From Jaapia argillacea MUCL 33604 (taxonomy: Eukaryota; Basidiomycota; Agaricomycetes; Jaapiales; Jaapiaceae): DNA of 64,000 bases. The stretch covers positions 597,877 to 661,876 of the forward strand of contig KL197709.1 in NCBI GenBank assembly GCA_000697665.1. Direction: 5' to 3'. The notes below the pieces were generated by a model. That model searched no databases, was not told the origin of the DNA, and was given only the letters and a program-made list of their open reading frames with translations. Below are positions 1 to 10,283 of the stretch, one piece after another (the stretch's first letter is position 1; every line of letters begins with the position of its first letter). Both the position numbers and the translations under genes were made by a program.

Positions 1-461
1 TCTCCTAATAAACGGAGTTGGATACCGGATTGTTTAAAGGAGGCAAAAGGGGTGATTTGGACGTTGGGAGGTGGGTTGGGGAATGGGGGGAAGGTGAGGC
101 GGTCTGGTAGTGGGCCGTTAATATCGGTTGACATATTGTTTATGCCGATCACCATGCAGCAATGAGTTCACCGTTTCATTCAATGGATTATATGGTTCTG
201 ATGCAACCCTATCGATTCTCGATTCAGGGGTTATTGTCGTGACCGTAGTGTGACCATTGTGACACGACGCGACAATGGGGCGTCGTTGATATTCCCACGC
301 CCATAACACGCGACAACGGTGCTTTTGCAGGCTGCTTTGACTCCAGTGCCCATATATCCCTTTCTTTCCTTTCTTTTCTCTTTTCTTTCTCACAAATTCC
401 CCTCATCTTGTTCCTGCATATAACCAACAGCATATCCTGCAAATCACCCCACTCAATCACC
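1..461. other. Intergenic region upstream of first gene
   Basis: No convincing coding exon is seen. A pyrimidine-rich stretch (about 357-393, mainly C and T) lies about 70-100 bp before the ATG at 462. Such tracts are common near fungal transcription starts; that is family knowledge, not proof here. Confidence 0.4.
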
Positions 462-2345
462 ATGGTTTTCGGATTATTTACTCGCAAAGTCGTTCCGGCG
501 CCTACTCCCACCAAGGATGATTTCGTCGCACCAGTTCCCCCACCTCAAGAATCCTCGTCAGAATCGATTCAGCATCCACAAGAACGAGAACGAGAGCCTA
601 CGTATCCGCTGGGACTTCGTACACCGTCGCCTTCCGATATCGGGACGAGCACAGATCGTCAAATCGCGGACGCATCACCCGACCAACCCAGCACATCAAC
701 ACCAGAACCGACTCCGTCTCCCGACCCCATCGACCCAGAAGCCCTCATCACCCTTATCACCTCCATCCCTCCCAAAATCCTGCACACCTACATCCTCACT
801 CACCTCACTCACCTCGCCTCCCCCCCATCCCCAACCTCCTCCCTCCTCCTCCCACTAACAACTCCCTCAACCCAAGAAACCCTCCGTACCCTCCAAACAT
901 TCTTCTCCCTCCTCACTCCTCCCCCCGTACTCCACTGCATGAGATGTCATAAAGGGTATACGGAAGTCGAGAATGATGATAGGAGTTGTGTGTCACGTTC
1001 TTTTTACTTTTGATCATATGACACGTAGAACATTCCTTACTATTCCAGCCCATAGCATTAACGACTCTTCTGACTCAGCCATTGACTCTCTGCCAGTAGC
1101 ATTAAGATCTCAGTATGACGCCTTATGGTCCCACGGACTATTCTTAGGGTAGTCATGTAGTATATAAGCTTGTACCATCTTAATGCAAACGCCAGTCTTG
1201 AGCTGGTCTATTCCAAACCAGCCACTCTTGTGTGTCATCGGTCGACCTCATTACTCCTTGTTGCTACTCGCACTCCTCATCCAGCGCTGCTGCCAGTCAC
1301 ATCCCTGGTTGTTGTTTGTTGCTGACATTGTGTGGTGGCGCATGATGATGATAGTGCCGAGGTTGAGAGGGTGGGTGCTAGAGGTGGTTCGGGAGGAGGG
1401 AAAGGTGCGAGTGGGTCGGGGTATGAGACGCTTTGGGGGTGTTGTGGCAAGACTGTTGAAGGTGATGGTGATATGGGTCCTCCTGACGGTTGGTGTTACG
1501 AAGGCAGACATACCGTACGCCCCTTCCCTCCATCCCCCCATAATCATAATTAACTCTAATATGATATATCCCAGACCGATATGAAACGAGCCCGATTCCG
1601 CGCAGACTCGACACCAACAGACGACAAACTAGTAACCTGCTCCAAACTCCACTGCGCCCATATCCAAACATCCAACCTTGCGAATCCTTCATCGACATCA
1701 CCGCCCCCTCATGCTCGTATCGCGGATAACTACTCGCCAGGCCACCGTCCTCTCAAACGTCGACGTTCTCAGGTCCAATACCTCGAGGAGGATGAAGATG
1801 AGAGTGAGGGGGATAGTGATAGTGGGATGGAAGAGATCGTTGGTGGTGCGACGATAGGCAAAGGGAAGGGGAAGGGAAAAGGGAAGGAAGTGGTTAGGAA
1901 AGAGTCTAAAGCCAGTCTGGGCAAGTCAAAGTCGAAGAAGGGGAAAGGCAAAGAGAAAGCTCGGGAAGAAGATATCAATATGGATATCGACCAAGAAGAA
2001 GAAGTCCAAACCCAATTACCCGACCTCTCGGACGAAGAAGACTCTCAACCCATCCATTCCTCACCCGTCAAACCCCTCACACCACCATCGACGACGAAAC
2101 CCCTATCCAAATACCGACCCACGGCACCAAAGGCCAAATCCCTTCGATCGCTCAAGGAAGCTACCATCCCGACCTTGGCTGCCACACCACGACCGCCGAA
2201 ATCGACATCGAGAGGTTCGATAAAGAGTTCGATGAAACCCCGTTCGAGTACCGGCAAGCCTGTGTCGAAGGCTACTACTCTCCGACATGAGGAGAGTGAG
2301 AGGGAAGAAGGGAATGTTAGGAAGAAACGCAAGGTCGTTGCTTGA
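462..2345 (+). CDS. CHORD-like cysteine/histidine-rich nuclear protein, interrupted by a solo LTR
   Basis: Three coding blocks are visible: 462-990, 1333-1514 and 1575-2345, the last two joined by an intron with GTACGC and CCCAG borders. The first block starts MVFGLFTRK and has a Pro/Ser-rich spacer. Across the blocks runs CxxC, N, C, H, then LWGCC and a WCYEGRHT segment, which resembles the spacing of CHORD zinc-binding domains (C..C..N..C..H..W.CC..GC..GxH). The C-terminal third is low complexity, Lys/Glu/Ser rich, and ends with a KKRKVV nuclear-localisation-like motif, so a nuclear role is inferred. A 337-bp LTR sits between codons of the zinc-binding region. The host reading phase is the same on both sides of it, but an unspliced transcript would stop 23 bp into the LTR (TGA at 1011-1013). 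No splice pair removing the LTR in frame was found. The domain call is by pattern only. Confidence 0.55.
991..1327. mobile_element. Solo LTR of an LTR retrotransposon (337 bp), fossil
   Basis: The segment begins TGTCA and ends TGACA, giving the TG..CA ends and short inverted termini typical of LTRs. It is flanked by an exact 5-bp direct repeat, TTGTG, at 986-990 and 1328-1332, as left by retrotransposon integrase. A TATATAAG box at 1161-1168 fits an LTR promoter. No internal domain, primer-binding site or second LTR is next to it, so it is read as a solo LTR. It lies in the + strand coding region of the CHORD-like gene. The perfect target duplication suggests a fairly young insertion. The superfamily (Ty3 or Ty1) cannot be told from the LTR alone. 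Confidence 0.82.
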
Positions 2346-3311
2346 ACCGAGTTTCCCAATATCAATCTCGTCACGGAGCTGCTTTCATCCCCACCACACA
2401 CACGCGCGATCTCGTGACCTTCCATTAGCCACCCTCCACATACGCACACAGACGTTCTGGCCACTCGTCTCGCCACAAGCCCAACCACCATCCAGCAAAC
2501 TATGCATTCTTATCTTTAATTTATCATATTATGCATAACTCGACTTCTCGACGTGGTTTTTCGGTCTAATTTATCCTATCCTACCAACAACACTTGATTT
2601 CCTATCTCTATCCTCCGTCACCACGAGGACCTGAGAGAACAGCGCCGGTCGCTGTGCTCTTTCACCACTCGCCGTCTTGCACGCCGATTTCCGATGCTGG
2701 TCGTCGAACCACCCCTATTCCCGTGGGTCCGTTTACAAGCACACCGCCACCCGCTCGTATACCCACACATCGACATCCTTGATGAACTCGCATGGCCCCA
2801 CGCCACGAGCGCTCACCCCACACCTCATCCCACACCTCCCTCCCCCCCCCCAAAAAAAAAAGACGTTCTTTACATTTGATTATGCAGTACCATCATGGTA
2901 CCTGCTCCACCTTCCTTCCACCTTTCCTTTCGAACCATTTCCTTCTTTTGGACTGTTGATTTTTTTTGTTGTTTACGACCTCTCATGATAGACTGATATT
3001 TCGTAGGGTACGTTTTGTGTGTAGGCAATGGAGCCGTGTACTCGCCGCTCGGTGTTTCTTGGATACCTTTCTTAAATTTATTTTGGTTTCTCTGAAATTC
3101 CGTTTCAGTTTCGGGCATGCAAGTTTTGTGTATCGATAGGCTTCTTGAGACATGTGTGTTCACCGATGACGATGGCCTGTTCGCTTCGCTAGTTGTACGT
3201 CCACTATTGAACAGATCCTTATCGTGTTTGAGGATCTCTTGGGGAGCTGTTCAAGTTTCGATAATTGAATCAATTCACCTCGCCCAGTCCCATTTAACAA
3301 ATCTAGTCAGC
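2346..3311. other. Intergenic region between two genes
   Basis: No supported gene was found. Short open frames here lack domain features. A C-tract followed by an A-tract (about 2841-2870) is present and looks like simple sequence. The region holds the 3' flank of the CHORD-like gene and that of the convergent ATG22 gene. Confidence 0.4.
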
Positions 3312-5801
3312 TCATTCTTCCCTGCGCTCGCCCACACCTCTCCTCTCCTCCGCCCACCTCCTCGCATCACTCCTCCCCTTCTCCACATCAACCCCAAACC
3401 ATATCACAACACTCGCCGCAGCGCACAACGCGAACAAGAATGGGAACCCTTGCCAGTTGTTTCCTGTGCGGTCTATGATGACTTGGATGACGTTTGGGCC
3501 GACCATGGAGGATGCACGGTTTGATAGGCCGAAGAGACCGAAGAACTGGGTTGGTGGGTGGTCAGCAGTGCGAGGGGAGAGTAAGGGGAAGGGCATACCA
3601 TGTTGTCGAATCCGGGAGGTGTCAACTCTGCCATCATTGTCTGAGCGAAAGCGTAGTATGGTGCTTGGAATAGACCGAATACGACGTTATACATCCTACG
3701 GTTCAGCCCTCAACTCAATCCCGATTACACCAACGAAACAGCGTGTTCTCGTACCAGAACTCCCAGGCGTTGTGAAACCTGTATCGGCGTGAATACAGAG
3801 CAGGAAAAGACGTAGAGGGGGAAATCGCACCCGATCTTATTCGTCCAAATACCAATCATTCCCCATAATGGGATCAAGATCGTAACCACGTTAGTGATGA
3901 TGAACTACAACGCAACAGTCAGCATTAAGTATAAACCCAACGATAAGCATTAGGTAGTTGGCGCTCACCATCCGCTTTGAACTAATCTTGAAATACCTCT
4001 GGAAATACCAGAAACCCAACGTACTCATCGTTGAGGTTATCGCCTGCGAGAGACCTAGGTACGTGCTTTGAAGGAAAGAAAAGTTGAATTTGGCGTTTTG
4101 GCAGATCGAGATTAGGGTTCCTGTGGTGTTTAGGCCCTGAAGAACAAACGTCAAGGTTAGTCCGATGGAAAATATGGACGGAGGGAAACGGCGGGGGAGG
4201 CGGAGATACGCACGTCTGCCAACAAGAAAAACGCGAACAAGTAGACGAATGTGTAAGGTAATTTCTTGTATTGTTTCATTGCGAGCCAGATCTAAATACC
4301 GTCCACGTCAGTGTTTCCTATTGTATAGACAGCAAGCAAAAACGAAGGAATTTCGAGGTGACCAACGAACCTGTTTCCACCCAATAGTGAGATAATGTTC
4401 GCCTTTAGGTAGAGGAGGTCCTGGCCGGGGTTGTTGGAATATAACTGCAGGTAACGCATTAAGAAACGCCTGCATACAACGGTAGAAGGAGAAGGAAATT
4501 GTAGAGATACATACACCACCAGATACCCGTTATGACCCAATAAGCATTCGTCCTATATATATCATCGAAAACTCAGTACAATTGCGTTAGACAGTCGAGG
4601 GGGAGACGCACAAAACGATCACATAGTTGTTCACTTTCGTGTTCGTGGCGAGCGGGAGGAGGAGGGAGAGGTTGAGAAGCAGGGTGGCGATATAGCCAAT
4701 GTTGCTATGGGTCTACGCAGTCCTCCTCAGTAAAAAAGCGAAATACGAAGATGTATAAAGCATACTGTGCTGATATTACTTATCCGGCTTCTCTCCATTG
4801 CTTCTTCCCTCTCCCACTCTCCTCCATCTGCTCCCTTATTCTCGTCACGCTTCCGTTTCAATTCCCTCGACTTCGCGGTGTTGCGAGCAAGGATGGGAAA
4901 GACTGCTGCGTAAAATACGAGTGTTGCACCGTACGAGGTATAGCCTAGGATATAGAGAGCCATTGCTGTTGGCCAGCGTGACGGAGCTACAGGAAACGGG
5001 GAAATCAATTTCAATTTCCTGAATTGAAAAGGAAAGGGGAGAAGCGTACTCGTCAAAACCATACTAGCAAACTGAGCTGCCCAACAAATTAGTGTTACGA
5101 CAAGCAACAACCACCTCCCAAAAGTCCCATAATCGGCGGCTGAACCTATAGTAGTGAACATTGCAGTCATGATCTACCGCCACCCCACTCTCTCATCAAC
5201 GGCTGATATGCGCAAGGGCGAAGAGCAGACGTACAGCAAAACTAATGCCGTTAGCGACTAGGACGATCGAGCTGACGCTCTTCGTACCACCGCCTGGACC
5301 CCAGGGAAGGACACATTGACCTGAAGCATTTGGTCCTGTGCAGGAAGAGGCCGAGCCTGCCAGGGGGTCGTAGCCAGCTGCAGTTGCAAGGGATTGGAAA
5401 AGAATCATGGAGTAGTCTGTAATGTGAAGGTGAACGATAAGTCCAACCAAAACGAAGGGTATACGCACTTCCTGGTCCGACGCCGTTGTCGCCATTGTAG
5501 TAGACTAAGGAATTGCTTGGATAAGTGAACTAGATAATGAGGTTGGGTGTTGTTGCGGCGTACGGTAGTAACTCCACAGTTCTGCCCTGGTCACGATGGG
5601 CTCTTCCCTGCCTCCGCTCGAACCCAACCCGACCTCGCCCAAGCTATCAATGCTCTTATTCGGCCGTATCTCCTCTACAACTTCAACATCCTTTGACTTT
5701 TCATATTTGTCGGAGTTGTCGTCAGGCCCGGAGATTAAGACAGGTTGGATCAAGTTTAAGCTAAGCTGGGGAGTAGGTTCTGGAAGTAGTTGGCGAGACA
5801 T
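3312..5801 (-). CDS. ATG22: Autophagy-related protein 22-like vacuolar transporter (UMF1/Atg22 family)
   Basis: Members of this MFS-related family export amino acids from the vacuole after autophagic breakdown. The product starts MSRQLLPEP with a hydrophilic N-terminus. It then has ELWSYY spliced to LYYNGDNGVGPGNYS (exon 1 ends at 5564; junctions use GTACGC..TTAG and GTGCGT..ACAG). This is the characteristic first segment of Atg22. Many hydrophobic helices follow, including ADYGTFGRWLLL, and a LYILGYTSYGATLVFYAA stretch. The C-terminal exon has GLSNRASSMVGPNVI and ends WFGVDVEKG plus a charged tail. There are about ten exons. It runs toward the CHORD-like gene and away from the F-box copies. 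A scrap matching its 3590-3658 part recurs at 7681-7745. Confidence 0.85.
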
Positions 5802-5944
5802 CGTACCGCCGTATCCTCCCTTGGAGCTGGGAGTAGGTTCGAAGAGGAGGAACCTGGGGTTGATTGACCACCTTGTGAGTTATGTCTTGTGATCATAATC
5901 GTGCACTTCGATTCTTCCTCGGCATGTGGGGATGGAACCGATAA

Positions 5945-7640
5945 GATAGTAGGCAGACAGAACCGTTGTTCGACGTTGCCTATCGGTCGGAATGTCGTAA
6001 AGAAACTCCGGGCTGCTATATTTACATGGATATGAGGAAGCTGACAGTGTTGTTCAACATGAGAAAATAAAATGTAAAGCAAGATCTTGACATGGGAACA
6101 CAACCTGTGGCTGTACATACCGGCCTTGCTTCGATCCAATACAAGGACGCTGTGAACTTCATCTCAGGCTTAACAGAACAAACCTTGGCTACAAACATAT
6201 CGATCTAAATGCAACGCCACCATTATTATCCTCGGGATGCCATCACATTGATATGCCCCTGGCTTACGAGTCCCAGTTGCGGCTCCATTGCGGTCAGAGC
6301 ACGTAAACCACCGAGTGTTTTTGCTCCTAGCCTTCCAGTTTCGGATACCAGCAAAAAGGCAGAAACTAACTGGTGAGAAGGTATTTACCTCTGGCTTTGG
6401 TTTGCGAGTAATTGACGTCTCTCGAGATCAGGCTCAACTTGCGACAACCACTTTCGACCCTCCCAACGGTTTGACTACGTTTCCTATCCCCAGCTCCTTT
6501 TCCAACGACCATGTCTACTCTGGTATGCAAAGATAGCGCTACTGCTTTGCAATGCTTCCCCGCGGAGATTTGGAAGGCTATCTTCGCCTTTGCATGTCTC
6601 GACGATGGTACCACTGGGTGCTCGCTCGCACTGGTATCAACTTACATCGCGGAGGTATCACGAGAAGTTCGATATCAATCTGTTTCAATCAACGGATATT
6701 CGCAGCTGCTCGATTTGATATCTACACTGGAGCAAGTTCCTCCAGTTGCGCGCCGAGTCCGTCACCTTTTCGTAGGGGAGAAATTCGATCCAACATGTGC
6801 CATCCGGGCAACCTTCCCGGCTGTAATGTGTTCTAGGACTCGAATTGAGCTATCCTGCCCTAGTAAGCCACCTCTACTTCACAATTTTCAGTCAATCAAG
6901 TAACGCCAGCCCTTATAGGTGTTAAACTTTCCGCGGAATTTCATAACACAGTCGCGCATCTCCTCAGCCTCGTCTCTTCCACACTCGAAACCCTAACACT
7001 CATCATCCTCCCATGCGACCCAACTCCCTTCAGCATTTCCCCTCTTCCATCCCTCACAGAACTGTCAATTTACGGTGGTTGGACGGAGAGACCCATCTTC
7101 ACAAATGCATGCAAACTCACCCAAACAGCCACGCTATTCCCCTCCCTCCTTCGCCTCCACTTCTCCGGGACATTTTACCCCACCGCGATTTGTGTCACCC
7201 TCCAATCTACACCTTCCTTAACAGCTCTGCGATTGTCAGGCATAGAATACGTAACAGGCGTCCCTGCACTCATACAAATAATCCAAGGGCATCAGTCACC
7301 CTACTTCCGTCAAAATCTACTCCCCCATGCTCTACCTACCCTCCAGCTAATAATAATACAACCCGTGAGTCTTTCGGACGAGTCTCAACATGTGTTACCT
7401 TTTCCTATCCCCGGCCAGAGGTCCCACGTAGTTATGGAAAAGATATTGAAGGGAATTGAGCGGTGCAGTGGTGAGGTTGGGGCATTAAGGATTCGGGTAG
7501 TGAAGAAGAGAGATTGGAGTGGAGGTGACGTTGGTAGTGCAGGGCGGGAGGAGGCGATGACTCATTGGTTAGGGAGGTTGGCTGCCAGGCCAGAATGCTG
7601 GGAAGAAAGGGTTTGACAGAGGTCGGAGTACTTATGGGAA
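5945..7640 (+). repeat. Tandem duplication, copy 1 (F-box unit)
   Basis: This stretch and the one starting near 8335 match closely over about 1.7 kb, including non-coding sequence upstream of the F-box gene (the shared block begins around AGTAGGCAG) and the downstream flank after the stop codon. The copies differ by scattered substitutions and small indels. Confidence 0.8.
6511..7616 (+). CDS. F-box-like protein, tandem copy 1
   Basis: Exon 1 is 6511-6862 and exon 2 is 6919-7616; the intron has GTAAGC and TTATAG borders. Near residues 13-30 the protein reads LQCFPAEIWKAIFAFACLD, an F-box-like helix as used to bind Skp1 in SCF ubiquitin ligases. It continues with the LALVSTYIAEVSREVRYQSV segment typical of basidiomycete F-box proteins. 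A long substrate-side region with leucine-rich stretches such as TALRLSGIEY follows. The frame is open from ATG to stop. Its paralogue at 8911 is 85-90 percent similar by eye but carries a stop. The substrate is unknown; the F-box call rests on the N-terminal motif. Confidence 0.65.
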
Positions 7641-7680
7641 CGACCATCCAGACCCATTAGTCGGGAGAAAGAAGGGGGGG

Positions 7681-7745
7681 AGGGTATACCATGTTGTCGA
7701 ATCCGGGAGGTGTCAACTCTGTCATCATTGTCTGAGCGACTGTAG
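7681..7745 (-). pseudogene. Fragment of an ATG22 exon
   Basis: About 60 bp here match 3591-3658 of the ATG22 gene almost base for base, including the splice-site neighbourhood and the codons for MMAELTPPGFDNM. The orientation is the same as in the parent gene. It is too short to function. Its position between the two F-box copies marks the border of an ancestral ATG22 plus F-box tandem duplication. Confidence 0.8.
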
Positions 7746-7778
7746 TACATGTGCCTTGCGGGCCTACTCGGCTAGTCT

Positions 7779-8320
7779 GGCTACTCGGTCAATCGCATTT
7801 TGTGCCACACACAGCCTAAGATTTTTGGATCTCTTGGTACGGTCATATACTAGTAGTACATCTACGAGCCCTATGCCTCCCAAAATTCCACGCAAATTGG
7901 TCTGCAGTCCATGGAGTTAAATTGAATCTGAGCACGGCCGGTGGGTTTTCGGCCAGAATCACTAATTTCGGTCTCCATCCATCTTTGCCCACCCATCCAA
8001 GAGCATTCACCCTTTACCACTCAGGTTTTCTTTGGTATATTACCCTTATGGGCATTGAGGAACACACTTTAAACACAAGATACACCAAATATATAATCAT
8101 AGAGGGCTAGTTGCCCTTTGGCCGAGTAAGGGTGGCATTCCCCATTTTTCCACCCTCAGAAAAGAATTGCCCACTGTACAGCAAATACTTAGGCCACGGA
8201 GAAAGTTGAGGGGGGATTTTATGGCCAAGATAGATTACTTCGAGGTAATCCAAGTTTGAGAGGCAATGGACCGGGAGTTCGAACGGTAGACGGACAAAAC
8301 CACAAAGTGGCCGAGTAGCC
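7779..8320. mobile_element. Possible MITE-like non-autonomous DNA element
   Basis: The segment starts GGCTACTCGG and ends with the inverted CCGAGTAGCC, a 10-bp inverted terminal match, with looser similarity (TTTTGTG/CACAAA) just inside. It is about 540 bp, has no coding frame, and fills the gap between the ATG22 scrap and the second F-box unit. No clear target-site duplication is visible, so the call is weak; unrelated spacer DNA is an alternative. Confidence 0.25.
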
Positions 8321-8334
8321 GACAGGGCACAGTA

Positions 8335-10060
8335 GGCAGAACCAGTGTTCGACGTTGCCTATCGGTCGGAATGTCGTAGAGGAACTCGGGGCAGTTATAT
8401 TTACATGGATATGAGGAAGCTGGCAGTGTTGTTCAACATGAGAAAAAAAAGAAACGTCAAAGATTGGGAAAGAATCTTGACATTGGAACACAAGGCCGTG
8501 GCTGTGCTGGCGCTTGCTTCGGTCCAATTCACGTGACAGCGTGGACTTCATTCTTATAAGAACAAACTTTGACTGGACTAGATACAGCTCCATACATATA
8601 TATATCGATCTATCGATCTAAATGCAACGTCTACATTTTTATCCGCCCGATACCATCACATTGATATGCCCCTGGCTTACAAGTCCCGCAGAGCTCTTAA
8701 ACCCTCAAGCGTCAGGTTGCTCCTTAGCTCCCCAGTTTTACATACCAGCCAAACGACAGAAACTAACTGGTGAGACGATCTTTACCTCTGGCTTTGTTTA
8801 TCGAGTAACTCGATGTCTCTCAGATCAGGCTCAACTTGCGGCAGTCAATTTCGACCGTCCCCCTGACGATTTGACCATATCTCCTATCCCAAGCTCCTTC
8901 TCTAACTATCATGTCTACTCCGGTATGCAAAGATAACGCTCTTGCTTTGCAACGCTTCCCCGTGGAGATTTGGAAGGCTATCTTCGCCTTCGCATGTCTC
9001 GACGGTGGTACCACTGGGTTCTCCCTCGCACTGGTATCAACTTACATCGCGAAGGTATCACGAGAAGTTCGATATCAATCCGTTTCAATCAACGGACATT
9101 CGCAGCTGCTCGGCCTGCAATGTACGCTGGAGAAAACTCCTCCAGCTGCGCGCTGAGTCCGTCACCTATTCGTAGGGGAGAAATTCAACCCAACATGTGC
9201 CATCGGGTCAACCTTCCCGGCTGTAGGGTGTTTCCGCACGACTCGAAGTCAGCTACCCTGCCCTAGTGAGCCATTTCTACTTCACGGTTTCAGTCAAACA
9301 AGTAATGCTAGCCCTTATAGGTATTAAACTTTCCACGGAATTTCATGACATAGTCGCGCACCTCCTCGGCCTGGTCTCTTCCACACTCGAAACCTTGACG
9401 CTTATCATCCACCCATGCGACCCAACTCCCTTCAGCATTTACCCCCTGCCATTATTAACAGAACTATCAATTTACGGTGGTTGGACCGAGAGACCCATCT
9501 TCACAAGTGCATCTCCACCCACCAAACCTGCCACGTTATTCCCCTCCCTCCTTCGCCTCCACTTCTCCGGAGCATTTTACCTCACCGCGATCTGCGCCAC
9601 CCTCAAATCTACAACCTCCTTAACAGCTCTGCGACTGTCAGGTATAGAATACGCAACTGGCGTCCCTGCACTCGTACAAATAATCGAAGGGCATCCGTCA
9701 CCCTACTTCAGCCAAAATCTACTCCCCCATGCTCTACCTACCCTCCAGCTAATAATAATACAACCCGTGAGTCTTTCGGACGAGTCTGAACTTGCGTTAC
9801 CTTTCCCTATCCCCGGCCAGAGGTCCCATGTAGTTATGGAACAGATATTGAAGGGAATTGAGCGGTGCAGTAGTGAGGATGGGGCTTTAAGGATTCGGGT
9901 AGTGAAGAAGAGAGATTGGAGTGGAGGTGACGTTGGTAGTGCAGGGCGGGAGGAGGCGATGACTTATTGGTTAGGGAGGTTGGCTGCGAGGCCAGAATGC
10001 TGGGAAGAAAGGGTTTGACAGAAGTCAGAGTACTTTCTCATTTCCTATGGGAACGACCAT
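8335..10060 (+). repeat. Tandem duplication, copy 2 (F-box unit)
   Basis: Second copy of the block at 5945-7640, same orientation. Similarity runs from about 8335 through the F-box coding region into the 3' flank, where both copies share GGGAACGACCATCCAGA before diverging. Confidence 0.8.
8911..10018 (+). pseudogene. F-box-like gene, tandem copy 2, nonsense-disrupted
   Basis: It aligns end to end with the gene at 6511-7616. Exon 1 would be 8911-9265 and exon 2 9321-10018, with GTGAGC and TTATAG borders. Exon 1 has an in-frame TGA at 9154-9156 where copy 1 has CGA (Arg), so the product would stop after 81 residues, just after the F-box. The rest, including the whole of exon 2, is open and well conserved. 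A CGA-to-TGA change is the expected C-to-T deamination product. Either the copy is a young pseudogene or a short F-box-only peptide is made. Confidence 0.75.
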
Positions 10061-10283
10061 CCAGAGACATTAGTCTGTACTAGTCACTATTATCGGAACT
10101 CTTTGCCTGGTAGTTGGCTGTCAGCCGGACGAGCACACCAACGGCACGGGAGGAGCGAACGCCATGAAACTGACGAAGGCGTGTACTTGCTGAATCAAGC
10201 CAATTGAACAAGCTGAGATGAATAGCATCCCAAGAAAACATATCGTACCAACGACAAGCTATGTAACAAAAGCTAGAACGCCA

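Noticed and set aside
1183-1701. Open frames of 73-133 codons on both strands overlapping the LTR and the following exon
   Set aside because: They straddle the LTR border and the intron at 1515-1574, show no domain features, and are explained by the CHORD-like gene and the solo LTR.
2841-2870. C-tract followed by an A-tract as a possible retroposon poly(A) tail
   Set aside because: No target duplication or element body lies upstream; simple sequence is sufficient.
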